Assembly (NCBI RefSeq): GCF_041504345.1
Contig: NZ_CP167895.1
Location: 1,302,001-1,366,000 of the forward strand
Length of the DNA stretch: 64,000 nucleotides
Reading direction: 5' to 3'
Source of the DNA: Vibrio sp. BS-M-Sm-2
GTDB lineage: Bacteria; Pseudomonadota; Gammaproteobacteria; Enterobacterales; Vibrionaceae
The position numbers were made by a program, and so were the translations under genes. Below, piece after piece: positions 42,806 through 51,666 of this stretch; within the stretch, counting starts at the first letter, position 1; every line of letters begins with the position of its first letter. The notes under the pieces were generated by a model. It was not told the origin of the DNA. It did not search any database and was given only the letters and a program-made list of their open reading frames with translations.

Positions 42806-45460
42806 ATGACTACATCACGCGTACATATTACTCCACACATGCACTGGGATCGTGAATGGTATTTCACAACAGAAGAGTCTCGCATTCTTCTTGTGAACAA
42901 CATGGAAGAAATCATGAACCGTCTGGAGAGTGATCCAGAATACAAATACTACGTTCTAGATGGTCAAACAGCCGTTCTAGAAGATTACTTCGCAATCAAA
43001 CCAGAGAACACAGAACGCGTAAGAGCATTGGTTGAAGCGGGCAAGTTAATTATTGGCCCTTGGTATTCTCAAACCGACACAATGCAAGTTTCTGGTGAGT
43101 CAATTGTACGTAACATGATGTATGGCATTCGTGACTGCGTGAAGTTTGGCGATGCAATGAAGATTGGTTACCTACCAGATTCATTCAGCATGAGCTCACA
43201 GCTGCCAATGATCTACAACGGCTTCGACATCACGCGTGCAATGTTCTGGCGTGGTTGTTCAGAGCGTCATGGCACCAACAAAACAGAATTCTTATGGCAG
43301 TCTAATGACGGCAGTGAAGTTACGGCACAAGTGCTTCCGCTAGGTTACGCGATTGGTAAATACCTTCCACAAGACGAAGAAGGCTTGCGTGCTCGTTTAG
43401 ATAAGTACTTCCCAGTGCTAGAAAAGCCATCGGTAACTAAAGATATCTTGCTACCGAACGGCCACGATCAAATGCCGATTCAAAAAGATATCTTTGAAGT
43501 AATGGACAAGCTCCGCGAAATCTACCCAGATCGCGAATTCTCAATGAGTCGCTTTGAAGAAGTGTTCGAAAAAGTAGAAGCGGCACGCGACCAACTCGAT
43601 ACAATCAAAGGCGAATTCAACGACGGAAAATACATGCGTGTTCACCGTACGATTTCTTCTACGCGTATGGACATCAAACTGATCCATGCAGAAATCGAAA
43701 ACAAGATTGTAAATATCTTAGAACCGCTAGCATCTATCGCTTGGACATTAGGCTTTGAATACCACCACGGTTTGATCGAGAAAATGTGGAAAGAGAGCAT
43801 GAAGAACCACGCTCATGACTCGATTGGCTGCTGTTGTTCAGACAAGGTTCACGCTGAGATCCTAAACCGCTACATCCTTGCGGACGACATGGCGACCAAC
43901 CTGATTCATTTCTACAAGCGTAAGATTGTTGACCATATGCCGGATCGCGAAGGTTCCGACAAACTAGCAATGTTCAACCTTTCACCATACGAGCGTGAAG
44001 AAGTGGTTAACACGACTATCACTATCCGTGCACAAGAGTTCTCTATCTTTGATGAAAACGAAAACCCTGTTGAGTACTTCATCCAAGACAAGCGCCAAAT
44101 TGACCCAGGCAAAGTAGACCGTCAAATCGTTCACTACGGTAACTACGACCCGTTTATGGAGTTTGATATTCAAATCAAACGTAGTGTTCCAGCAATGGGC
44201 TTCACCACGTTACACATCCAAGGTAACGAGAAGGGCGCTGTAAAAGTTGCCGAGCAAAAGGACTACCTATTAGAAAACGAGTACTACCGAATCAATGTGA
44301 ACGACAACGGTACTCTGACTATTTTCGATAAAGAGACAGAGCAAGTATTCGACCAAGTACTTCGTTTGGAAGACGGTTCTGATGACGGCGATGAGTACGA
44401 TTACTCTCCATCTCGTCAAGAGTGGTTACTGTACTCAGATGAATTCCCAGTCGAAACATCGATTGATCACCAAGGCTTCCAATCGGTAGCGAACATCGCT
44501 TTCCGCATGAGCGTGCCTGCAAACCTTACAGAGCGTGAAGAACGCACGGGTCAAAATGGATTCGTTGAAGCGGAATGCCAAGTGGTATTGAAGCAAGGTT
44601 CTCGCCGCATTGAAGTCCGTATGGAGCTAGATAACCAAGCCGACGATCACCGTGTACGTGTGCTAGTACCAACGCCATTCGTTTCTGAAACTGTGGTTGC
44701 AGACAACCAGTTCGGTTGTATTACTCGACCAACCAATGACCCAGCAATGGCAGTTTGGGAAGAAGAGAAGTGGAAAGAAGCACCGGTTCCGGTTTACCAA
44801 CTGATGAACTTCGCTGCGTTAGAAAACGGTAACGCGGGCATGGCTATTATGTCGAATGGTCTGCGTGAATTTGAAGTGATTGCATCTCAAGGTGACGAAA
44901 ACAGAGATACCTTCGCACTGACATTGTTCCGTGGTATCGGCGTGTTGGGTAAAGAAGAGCTATTGCTTCGTCCGGGCCGTCCATCAGGCATCAAGATCCC
45001 GACACCGGATTCACAAGTACGCGGTAAGTTAGTGTGTGAATTCACACTGTGTGGCTTCTCTGGTAACCACATTGATGCGAACATCATGGCGCAATCACGT
45101 GACAATGTCACTCAAATCGAATGCTACAACAAGATCCCTTACAACGCGATGAAGCTGAATGTGGGCGAGCAGAACCTACCGATGAGTTTTAGCCTTCTGT
45201 CTAAGCAACAATCAGGCGCTGTGCTGAGTGTACTGAAGAAAGCGGAAGATGAAGATGCACTGATCATGCGTGTTTACAACCCGGCAGAAACAGGTTCTGT
45301 GTCAGATTCAATCTCCTTCAATCAAGCGGTTTCAAGCTGGAAAGAAACAAGTATGGATGAGCGAGTACGCGAAGGTGATCTAGCAACAGAAACCTTTGGC
45401 GAATTATCTTTTGGTGAATTGGCATCTTGCCAAGCAAAAACATTCCAAATCAAATTCTAA
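42806..45460 (+). CDS. mngB: Alpha-mannosidase GH38 (mannosylglycerate hydrolase, MngB-like)
   Basis: A cytoplasmic GH38 enzyme of 884 aa from ATG 42806; an in-frame ATG lies at 42800. It cleaves 6-phospho-mannosylglycerate into mannose-6-phosphate and glycerate. The N-terminal zinc-binding motif HITPHMHWDREW is near residues 6-18. The acidic catalytic segment is in GYLPDSFSMSSQLPMIYNG, and MFWRGCSERHGT and NHAHDSIGCCCSDKVH follow. Much of the sequence closely tracks E. coli MngB as I recall it (for example TTEESRILLVNNMEEI and EYKYYVLDGQTA). It lies 237 bases after mngA and 45 before the kinase gene. Confidence 0.95.
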   Translation: MTTSRVHITPHMHWDREWYFTTEESRILLVNNMEEIMNRLESDPEYKYYVLDGQTAVLEDYFAIKPENTERVRALVEAGKLIIGPWYSQTDTMQVSGESIVRNMMYGIRDCVKFGDAMKIGYLPDSFSMSSQLPMIYNGFDITRAMFWRGCSERHGTNKTEFLWQSNDGSEVTAQVLPLGYAIGKYLPQDEEGLRARLDKYFPVLEKPSVTKDILLPNGHDQMPIQKDIFEVMDKLREIYPDREFSMSRFEEVFEKVEAARDQLDTIKGEFNDGKYMRVHRTISSTRMDIKLIHAEIENKIVNILEPLASIAWTLGFEYHHGLIEKMWKESMKNHAHDSIGCCCSDKVHAEILNRYILADDMATNLIHFYKRKIVDHMPDREGSDKLAMFNLSPYEREEVVNTTITIRAQEFSIFDENENPVEYFIQDKRQIDPGKVDRQIVHYGNYDPFMEFDIQIKRSVPAMGFTTLHIQGNEKGAVKVAEQKDYLLENEYYRINVNDNGTLTIFDKETEQVFDQVLRLEDGSDDGDEYDYSPSRQEWLLYSDEFPVETSIDHQGFQSVANIAFRMSVPANLTEREERTGQNGFVEAECQVVLKQGSRRIEVRMELDNQADDHRVRVLVPTPFVSETVVADNQFGCITRPTNDPAMAVWEEEKWKEAPVPVYQLMNFAALENGNAGMAIMSNGLREFEVIASQGDENRDTFALTLFRGIGVLGKEELLLRPGRPSGIKIPTPDSQVRGKLVCEFTLCGFSGNHIDANIMAQSRDNVTQIECYNKIPYNAMKLNVGEQNLPMSFSLLSKQQSGAVLSVLKKAEDEDALIMRVYNPAETGSVSDSISFNQAVSSWKETSMDERVREGDLATETFGELSFGELASCQAKTFQIKF

Positions 45461-45505
45461 TTTTAATCACCCGTTCACCTTGGTGGGCGGGAATGGTGAA
45501 CGACA

Positions 45506-46672
45506 ATGAAAATTGTAATTGCCCCCGATTCATTTAAAGAGTCACTCGATGCCAATCAAGTTGCGTCTTGTATTGAGCGTGGGTTTGCTAACGTTTTCCC
45601 TCATGCAGAGTTTGTGAAAATGCCACTCGCTGATGGTGGTGAAGGCACGGTAGACGTGTTGCTAGAGGCGCTCAATGGTAAGAAACAACGGTTGCAAACG
45701 ATGGACGCAATCGGACGTGAATGCACAGCTTACTGGGCATCGTTAGAGCAGGCTGTTGATGGCAAAAAGGTAAAAACTGCCTTGGTAGAATTTGCTCAAG
45801 CGTCTGGCTTAGACCGATTAACGGTAGAAGAAAGATCACCTTTAACCGCATCTTCGTTTGGCACAGGGCTATTGATTAAAGATGCGTTAGATCAAGGCGT
45901 TGAACAGATCATCATTGGTTTGGGCGGTAGCGCAACCAACGATGCAGGTGCTGGCATTTTACAAGCGTTGGGAGGCAAGTTATTAGACAAGCAAGGCAAC
46001 GAGTTATCTGGTGGCGGCGCCGAATTAAGTCAGCTAGAAAGCATCGAACTTGATGGGTTGCATCCGAGATGCAAAGAAGTCACGTTCGTTGTCGCATGTG
46101 ATGTGAATAACCCATTATGTGGCGAAAGCGGAGCAAGTGCCGTGTTTGGTCCTCAGAAAGGGGCTTCACAAACTCAAGTTCAACAACTTGATGCTGCTAT
46201 CGGGCACTTTGCCGATATCGCTCAGGCTCACACAGGTGTTAATCATCGAGATAGCGCAGGCTTTGGTGCTGCGGGTGGCACGCCGTTAGGACTAAGCCTA
46301 GCGTTCAATATCCAAATTAAAGCGGGTATCGAGATGGTACTGGATGCGTTGGATGCGGATAACGCACTTGAAGGCGCTTCATTGGTCGTGACGGGTGAAG
46401 GGCAGATGGATAACCAAACCCTGCAAGGTAAGACTCCATTTGGTATCGCTCAGCGTGCTCAAAAACTGAATATTCCGACCATTGGTATCGCTGGTTCTTT
46501 GGGTACAGACGTTGAAAAGCTTTACGGCTCAATGTCTAGCCTGTTTGGAACCGTGCGTTCACCTCAGTCCTTAGACCAAGTTTTATCAGAAGCGAGCCAA
46601 AATCTGACTCGTAGTGCCCGTAACATCGCTGCCACGCTCAAGCTTGGCGGCCAGATTTTTAATGAGAAGTAA
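45506..46672 (+). CDS. Glycerate kinase (GlxK/GarK family)
   Basis: A kinase of 388 aa that phosphorylates D-glycerate, here released by MngB, to a phosphoglycerate for glycolysis. Signature blocks are IVIAPDSFKESLDANQVASC at the N-terminus, LADGGEGTVDVLLEA, the nucleotide-binding IIGLGGSATNDAGAGILQAL, and GFGAAGGTPLGLSLAFN. The ending VTGEGQMDNQTLQGKTPFGI is also typical of the family. The start follows GGTGAACGACA, a moderate site. Product position (2- or 3-phosphate) depends on subfamily; GlxK/GarK types give 2-phosphoglycerate. The next gene begins only 2 bases after its stop. Confidence 0.94.
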   Translation: MKIVIAPDSFKESLDANQVASCIERGFANVFPHAEFVKMPLADGGEGTVDVLLEALNGKKQRLQTMDAIGRECTAYWASLEQAVDGKKVKTALVEFAQASGLDRLTVEERSPLTASSFGTGLLIKDALDQGVEQIIIGLGGSATNDAGAGILQALGGKLLDKQGNELSGGGAELSQLESIELDGLHPRCKEVTFVVACDVNNPLCGESGASAVFGPQKGASQTQVQQLDAAIGHFADIAQAHTGVNHRDSAGFGAAGGTPLGLSLAFNIQIKAGIEMVLDALDADNALEGASLVVTGEGQMDNQTLQGKTPFGIAQRAQKLNIPTIGIAGSLGTDVEKLYGSMSSLFGTVRSPQSLDQVLSEASQNLTRSARNIAATLKLGGQIFNEK

Positions 46673-46674
46673 TT

Positions 46675-47862
46675 ATGTCTCTATTTAAACTCGACAACGT
46701 TATTCAAAACTACGCATGGGGAAGCAAAGACTCCATCAACCAACTGTTTGGTATTGTGAACCCAAATCAAGAACCGCAAGCTGAGATCTGGATGGGTGCT
46801 CATCCTAATGGTTGCTCAAAAGTAGGCGACACAGGTGAGCCGCTTTCCCACATGATTGATGAAAACAAAACCGATGTTTTAGGCGGGTACACGGCGGCAC
46901 GTTTCGGTGAACTACCTTTCTTATTTAAGGTGTTGGCAGCAGAAACACCGTTGTCGATTCAGGTTCACCCAAATAAGCGTAAATCTGAGTTAGGTTTTGA
47001 GCGAGAGAATGCACTTGGTATCCCTTTGAATGCGTCTAATCGTAATTACAAAGATCCAAACCATAAGCCTGAACTTGTTTATGCGTTGACGTTCTACAAA
47101 GCGATGAATGGCTTTCGTCCAATCGACGATATTATTGCCTTGTTCGAAGAAGCGGAGATTCCTTCGTTAGCGATTGAGCTTAATGTGCTCAAAGCCAATG
47201 CCGACAGTGATTCTCTGAAGTCTTTCTTTAGTGCAATTATGTCGCTTGAGAGTGACCGTAAAGAGTCTGCGCTTAATGAACTTTATGCGGCGCATGCGCG
47301 ACCAGCTAAAACGGTTATGGGGCGTGAAGCTCTGCAATACAGCAAAGAGTTCAAACAGCATTATCCAGGTGATATTGGTTTGTTTGCACCATTGATGCTT
47401 AACACGGTTGAACTGGCGCCGGGTGAAGCGATGTTCCTGTTCGCAGAAACCCCACATGCTTATGTTCAAGGTACGGGTTTAGAGATTATGGCAAACTCTG
47501 ACAATGTGCTGCGTGCCGGTCTCACACCTAAATACATAGACGTTCCTGAGCTTATCGACAACACGATCTTTGAGCCGATTAAGCCAGAAGATATTCGTCT
47601 TAAGCCTGTATTGAAAGAGGGCAAGATGAGCTATCCGATTCCAGTGGATGACTTTGGCTTTGATATCTTGTCTGCGACTGATGAGAGCAAGTCACAGTAT
47701 TTACGTAGCGCGGAGATCTTGTTCTGTGTAGAAGGAGAGGCGACCGTCACTTCAGAAGGACGGTCAGTTTCTCTTAAGCCCGGAGAATCGGTCTTTGTAA
47801 GCAGTAATTCAAGTGTTTACCAATATCAAGGGAATGGCATTTTGGCTCGTGCTTTTAACTAG
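46675..47862 (+). CDS. manA: Mannose-6-phosphate isomerase, class I
   Basis: A zinc-dependent isomerase of 395 aa converting mannose-6-phosphate to fructose-6-phosphate. It begins LDNVIQNYAWGSKDSINQLF, contains EIWMGAHPNG, the metal-binding LSIQVHPNK and HKPELVYALT, then the substrate region AETPHAYVQGTGLEIMANSDN with LRAGLTPKYID. A C-terminal cupin-like part (AEILFCVEGEATVTSEG) is normal for the family. Starting 2 bases after the kinase gene, it is clearly cotranscribed and completes the route from mannosylglycerate to glycolysis. The genome probably has a second manA for mannose metabolism. Confidence 0.95.
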   Translation: MSLFKLDNVIQNYAWGSKDSINQLFGIVNPNQEPQAEIWMGAHPNGCSKVGDTGEPLSHMIDENKTDVLGGYTAARFGELPFLFKVLAAETPLSIQVHPNKRKSELGFERENALGIPLNASNRNYKDPNHKPELVYALTFYKAMNGFRPIDDIIALFEEAEIPSLAIELNVLKANADSDSLKSFFSAIMSLESDRKESALNELYAAHARPAKTVMGREALQYSKEFKQHYPGDIGLFAPLMLNTVELAPGEAMFLFAETPHAYVQGTGLEIMANSDNVLRAGLTPKYIDVPELIDNTIFEPIKPEDIRLKPVLKEGKMSYPIPVDDFGFDILSATDESKSQYLRSAEILFCVEGEATVTSEGRSVSLKPGESVFVSSNSSVYQYQGNGILARAFN

Positions 47863-47978
47863 TGCCCCCGTGCTAGCGATCAGCAAAAGAAATGTCAGAG
47901 TGCCACTGTAAAGTGGTACTCAATATTGGATTGATGGTTGTTACCTATCTGTCTTTGACAGTCATGATTATTGACCAT

Positions 47979-48003
47979 ACCCGCTACTCTGGCGGGTTTT
48001 TTC
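47979..48003 (+). terminator. Rho-independent terminator after manA
   Basis: ACCCGC and GCGGGT pair over a 7-base loop, followed by six T residues. It closes the mng operon about 120 bases past manA. Confidence 0.85.
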
Positions 48004-48040
48004 ATTATTAGAATGAGCAGATATAAGCTTGTAGAAACGA

Positions 48041-48067
48041 AAAACCCTGCGATCAGAGCAGGGTTTT
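48041..48067. terminator. Terminator of the leftward monooxygenase gene
   Basis: AAAACCCTGC 48041-48050 and GCAGGGTTTT 48058-48067 form a 10-bp perfect stem. The A run on the left supplies the T tract on the minus strand. Confidence 0.85.
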
Positions 48068-48093
48068 CTATTGAATCAGTACTGAGTGACTGG

Positions 48094-48384
48094 TTAGGCA
48101 ATGTGCGTCATTTTATTAAGCACAAAGGTTTCGATACAATCTTCAGTCGCAGCCATGTACTCGGCGATGTGTTGGCTCGCTAAGTGTTTCTCTAGATGAG
48201 CTTCAGACTCCCAGTTCTCATGAAAAACGAAGTGAGCAGGGTTACTGTTATCTTGGTGCAGATCGTAATTTATACAACCATCTTCAACACGGGTTTTATC
48301 GATCAATTTAATCATCTCTGATTTAACTAACTCAATCTTATCTTCTTTAGAGACGATTGTAGCAATAATCGTTAGCTTGCTCAT
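48094..48384 (-). CDS. Antibiotic biosynthesis monooxygenase (ABM) domain protein
   Basis: A 96 aa protein with the dimeric alpha/beta ABM fold also found in YgiN-type quinol monooxygenases. Visible features are LTIIATIVSKEDKIELVKSE, then DGCINYDLHQDNSNPAHFVF and FHENWESEAHLEKHLASQHI, the family's conserved E-x-W and H-x-x-S-x-H parts. Members act without cofactors on quinones or other aromatics. ATG 48384 is preceded by GAGGAA at good spacing. It stands alone between terminators. The exact substrate is unknown. Confidence 0.88.
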   Translation of the reverse strand: MSKLTIIATIVSKEDKIELVKSEMIKLIDKTRVEDGCINYDLHQDNSNPAHFVFHENWESEAHLEKHLASQHIAEYMAATEDCIETFVLNKMTHIA

Positions 48385-48540
48385 TCTTTATTCCTCGGAG
48401 TTCCACTCAATAAGTGCAAGTAATATAAGTATAAATTCAGATAGAAAAAAGAGTTCTGGGATCCAATAACTATGGTTCTTGGCATCCACAATTCAAACTC
48501 GAGAGCATAGAGCTAGTGGTAATCGGTTACGCTTATTAAA

Positions 48541-48566
48541 AAGCCCTCATAGAAACAAGAGGGCTT
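48541..48566 (-). terminator. Terminator of the phosphoesterase gene
   Basis: AAGCCCTC 48541-48548 pairs with GAGGGCTT 48559-48566. On the minus strand the stem is followed by TTT and AT-rich sequence. Confidence 0.7.
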
Positions 48567-48587
48567 CGTAGGTCTCAATTGAATGGG

Positions 48588-49958
48588 TTAGTGACTGAAA
48601 TCAGCCTTTACCCAGATCATTCGGTGATCAGATGATACGTCTTTGCCGTTACCATAGTCGCCAATACGAGTGTCGTTAAATAGCTTACGACCTTCTTCAT
48701 AAGAAGCCGCCCAATAAACACCAGAATCAACGATGTTAAGTGTTGCTGAAGGCAGCGCGTAATCAACAGCAAGTCCAAACGTCGAAGTGATACGGTTTGG
48801 CTGTGGGTGAGATGATGATTTATCGACGGCATGCTCAGCAGCACCGTAACTTGTCGGATACAAGCTGCCATTGGTGACATCTTGGTTAACTAATGCATCG
48901 TTGTGCAAGTCTTGCATCACAGAACTAATACCGTCGCCATCTACTGGGTCTAGGTTTTGATCGCCCATCATGACAAAGTGTTGCCCTTGCTCAAGGCCAC
49001 CCGTTTTTCCAGAGTCGTCATAGATGAACGATTTGTTCTGGATATATTGGTGCCAGAAGTCTACTTCGGCTGCGTTCTGTTCAATGTTCTTACCTACATC
49101 GAAAGCAGGCGGAGTAGGGTGTGACATCAGTAAGTGAACAGTTTCTGTGCCATCTTTGGTTGGGATGAGGATTGGCGCATCAACGTGGTTCTTTGAAGAC
49201 AAGCGAACTTCTGCCCATTCGTCGTTCGTGTACCACTCATCGCCGCAAACCATACCTGTTGGGAACTTACTTGGATCGTCGCAAACAGTGATTGTTGGAA
49301 TAGTAGCACCTTCGAGATCTTTCCATTTAAATTCTTGGAATGTACGCGTGTTGGCTGTGTCGATTTCATATTTTGACATCAGAGCAAATGCGTATTGCCC
49401 ATGATACAAACCGAAGCCCCACGCATCTCCTGGCAGTGTTCCAGCGTTACCATCATTGTCTAAATCAAAACCAAATTCGTTTAGTAAACCTGTATTAGTT
49501 GAGTAGCTTTCAAAGTATGGGTATGAGATTGGCTCTAAGTTTGCGTCGCCACCTGCACCTTCAATACTTTGAGCAACAGAAAGGTAGTTCTTTTGAAAAC
49601 CTTCAAGCGCTGATTTATCAGCACCTGTTCCGTCATTGTTAAACTCAGCCATCATAAGCACATCAGGACGATTCTTTTGAATCACAGCTGCGACGTTACG
49701 GATCTGAATAACTTTTGCTGCCTTTTCTTTGTCAGCGGCGCGAATTGTATTGTCCAAATAATCGGACACCAACCTCGCTTGAACGCTAGGTTCGATTTGC
49801 ATTTCAGTGACGAGATCTTGGAATGTCGCACGATCAAAAGACAAGTTATAAGTAGCGATCTTTACTTCTTCAGGTTGAACGTAATCAGTGTCGCTGCTGC
49901 AACCAATTAAAAGCGCAGAAGAGATAGCGAAAGCGATAGAGGTTTTTAACATTTTCAT
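48588..49958 (-). CDS. Endonuclease/exonuclease/phosphatase-family lipoprotein
   Basis: A 456 aa exported protein. The signal peptide ends in ALLIGC, lipobox Cys20, so it is likely lipid-anchored. The mature part has the EEP fold: EVKIATYNLSFDRATFQ at the start, PDVLMMAEFNNDG with the metal-binding Glu, HLLMSHPTPPAFD, then QHFVMMGDQNLDPVDGDG with the conserved Asp-x-Asn. It ends in SSDHRMIWVKADF, the catalytic SDH. The members act on phosphodiesters or sugar phosphates, possibly nucleic acid. It stands alone, upstream of the disrupted terminator that holds the IS. Confidence 0.88.
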   Translation of the reverse strand: MKMLKTSIAFAISSALLIGCSSDTDYVQPEEVKIATYNLSFDRATFQDLVTEMQIEPSVQARLVSDYLDNTIRAADKEKAAKVIQIRNVAAVIQKNRPDVLMMAEFNNDGTGADKSALEGFQKNYLSVAQSIEGAGGDANLEPISYPYFESYSTNTGLLNEFGFDLDNDGNAGTLPGDAWGFGLYHGQYAFALMSKYEIDTANTRTFQEFKWKDLEGATIPTITVCDDPSKFPTGMVCGDEWYTNDEWAEVRLSSKNHVDAPILIPTKDGTETVHLLMSHPTPPAFDVGKNIEQNAAEVDFWHQYIQNKSFIYDDSGKTGGLEQGQHFVMMGDQNLDPVDGDGISSVMQDLHNDALVNQDVTNGSLYPTSYGAAEHAVDKSSSHPQPNRITSTFGLAVDYALPSATLNIVDSGVYWAASYEEGRKLFNDTRIGDYGNGKDVSSDHRMIWVKADFSH

Positions 49959-50204
49959 AAAATGGGTCCGCTGATTGCTGAAAGAATTTTGGGACGCGCA
50001 TGTTATGAGATGGATGTCATTCTGTAAGTGACATTAGTCACAGGTATGATTCTGGAATGACATTTTGTTGCATTGAAAATGTGATATTTGGAACTGGTGT
50101 CTGTTATTAGAATAAATACTTAAATTTCATGAATTTAATTAGATCTGTGAAATAAAAAAGCCCTCATGGCAAGTGAAGTGACCCCGTAAAGTTGGACATT
50201 TCTG

Positions 50205-51017
50205 TTAAGCGGCTTTCAAGGCCTGAGTTCGATATTCTATCGGAGTCAGGCCTTTTAGTTTCACTTTTATACGTTTGGTATTGTAGTACTCGATGTATTC
50301 TTTAATTTGCTCTATCAGAGCATCTGCATCTTCAAAGCTTTGGTTGTGATACATCTCTGTTTTGAGTAAAGCAAAAAAGTTTTCAGCAACCGCATTATCC
50401 AAGCAGTTACCTTTTCTCGACATGCTTTGTGTTAACCCACTCTCCGCTACCTTTTTTTGATACTGTCGATGGCGATATTGCCAACCTTGATCGCTATGTA
50501 TAATTGGCTTTGAGTTGGGTTTAAGCTTTGATATGGCTTCCGTCAGCATATCCGTGACTAGCGGCAAGCAGGCACTTTTGGCCACTCTATAAGCAACCAC
50601 TTCCTGAGTAAACAAGTCGACAACGGGAGACAAGTATACTTTCTGCTCTTTGACTTTGAACTCCGTGACATCAGTTACCCACTTTTCGTCGGGTTGAGTC
50701 GCACTAAAATCTCTTTCAAGCACGTTGGGAGCAGCTGTTCCAGACTCTCCTCGGTATGAACGATACTTTTTAATCCTGACCGTCGATTTAAGGTTGAGCT
50801 GAGCCATAAGCCTTTGAACCGTTTTGTGGTTAAGCACGAACCCCTGATTTTTTAATTCCAAGTGAATACGGCGGTAGCCGTATCGGCCCTTATGCTCATG
50901 ATAAATTGACTTTATCAACCGCAGCTCACGTTCGTAGCTATTTGGGCGCTTGCTCGTTTGAGCCTGATAATAAAAGACACTTTTTGCCAGCTGTAGAGTG
51001 TGCAGTAAGTGCTTCAA
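50205..51017 (-). CDS. IS3-family transposase OrfB (DDE catalytic domain)
   Basis: The catalytic part of the transposase, 270 aa from TTG 51017. The HTH_21-type segment ERELRLIKSIYHEHKGRYGY, RRIHLELKNQGF precedes the integrase core. The DDE triad is in WVTDVTEF, IHSDQGWQYRH and NAVAENFFALLKTE. The reading frame remains open upstream to the OrfA slippery site, so the active protein is most likely the OrfAB fusion made by -1 frameshifting and the TTG start may not be used. It is full length, ending TPIEYRTQALKAA just inside the left repeat. Confidence 0.93.
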   Translation of the reverse strand: MKHLLHTLQLAKSVFYYQAQTSKRPNSYERELRLIKSIYHEHKGRYGYRRIHLELKNQGFVLNHKTVQRLMAQLNLKSTVRIKKYRSYRGESGTAAPNVLERDFSATQPDEKWVTDVTEFKVKEQKVYLSPVVDLFTQEVVAYRVAKSACLPLVTDMLTEAISKLKPNSKPIIHSDQGWQYRHRQYQKKVAESGLTQSMSRKGNCLDNAVAENFFALLKTEMYHNQSFEDADALIEQIKEYIEYYNTKRIKVKLKGLTPIEYRTQALKAA

Positions 51018-51043
51018 CGGGTACTTGCCTTTAAGAGTTAGAG

Positions 51044-51553
51044 CTATGACCGCTTTTTCTTTGTTCGACGGTTTTTTTCCTGCTCCAACTCTTCCAACTT
51101 TTTTAGAACGGCATTCTCGGTTCGTAAGTAAACCAACTCCTCTTTTAGCTCCTCAAGCGTCATTTCATTATCAGGCTTAGTGGTACGTTGAGGTTGCTGT
51201 TTCATTGAGGGTCTTCCTTTCTGGCGCATTTTGAGCCCTTTGATACCGAGCTCATTAAATCGTTTGAGCCAGACTGAGAGTATCCCAGGGGATGAGAGGT
51301 TTAATACTGCGCTAGTGTGCGTGAGAGACCATTCATTCGTCCACATTAAATTCAATGCTTTTCGTTTTGTCTGAGCAGTAGCCGCATGGTTAGTTGGTAA
51401 AAATGAATCAGTACCATGGATGGCAAAGACTTGAGCCCAATACCGTATCTGTCTTGAAGAAATTGAATATTGTTTTGCTAAGTAGAGAGATGACGTGCCA
51501 TCTAAGTATTGCTTAGCAATGATACATTTTAGCTCTCGGCTATATTTGGACAT
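51044..51553 (-). CDS. IS3-family OrfA (helix-turn-helix) with frameshift signal
   Basis: A DNA-binding protein of 169 aa from ATG 51553; an open frame beyond it leaves the IS and is not coding. It has two HTH-like units (ELKCIIAKQYLDGTSSLYLA, TSAVLNLSSPGILSVWLKRF) and a coiled coil near the end (LEELKEELVYLRTENAVLKKL). Near the 3' end the codons GAA AAA AAC contain A AAA AAC (+ strand 51091-51097), a classical -1 slippery heptamer. After the slip the reading continues without a stop into OrfB. This is the usual way IS3 elements make transposase. Confidence 0.92.
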   Translation of the reverse strand: MSKYSRELKCIIAKQYLDGTSSLYLAKQYSISSRQIRYWAQVFAIHGTDSFLPTNHAATAQTKRKALNLMWTNEWSLTHTSAVLNLSSPGILSVWLKRFNELGIKGLKMRQKGRPSMKQQPQRTTKPDNEMTLEELKEELVYLRTENAVLKKLEELEQEKNRRTKKKRS

Positions 51554-51666
51554 AAAAAGACCCCCAATAATTGGTGTCCAACTATTGGGGGTCAGTTCAA
51601 AGATGAGGGCTTTTGAATAAGAAACCAACTGAGTTGTTATTGGTGTGTTAAGCGTACTACTCCGCC

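Larger units (their letters stand above)
50180..51593. mobile_element. IS3-family (IS150-like) insertion sequence
   Basis: An element of 1,414 bases with imperfect terminal inverted repeats, left GACCCCGTAAAGTTGGACA and right (minus strand) GACCCCCAATAGTTGGACA. The 3-bp sequence AGT flanks both ends (50177-50179, 51594-51596), a target duplication of the size typical for IS3 elements. It encodes OrfA and OrfB on the minus strand with a programmed frameshift site. It looks intact, so a recent insertion is plausible. Confidence 0.92.
50156..51614. terminator. Terminator hairpin split by the insertion sequence
   Basis: AAAAGCCCTCAT 50156-50167 and ATGAGGGCTTTT 51603-51614 are perfectly complementary 12-base arms lying on either side of the IS. 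Without the IS and one copy of the target duplication they form a hairpin with a loop of about 18 bases, bordered by A and T runs. It is the expected terminator of the desaturase gene that ends at 51667. Confidence 0.8.

Noticed and set aside
47895..48183. Short open frames on both strands downstream of manA
   Set aside because: The region is occupied by two terminator hairpins, and the frames run through them. There is no family resemblance or ribosome binding site.
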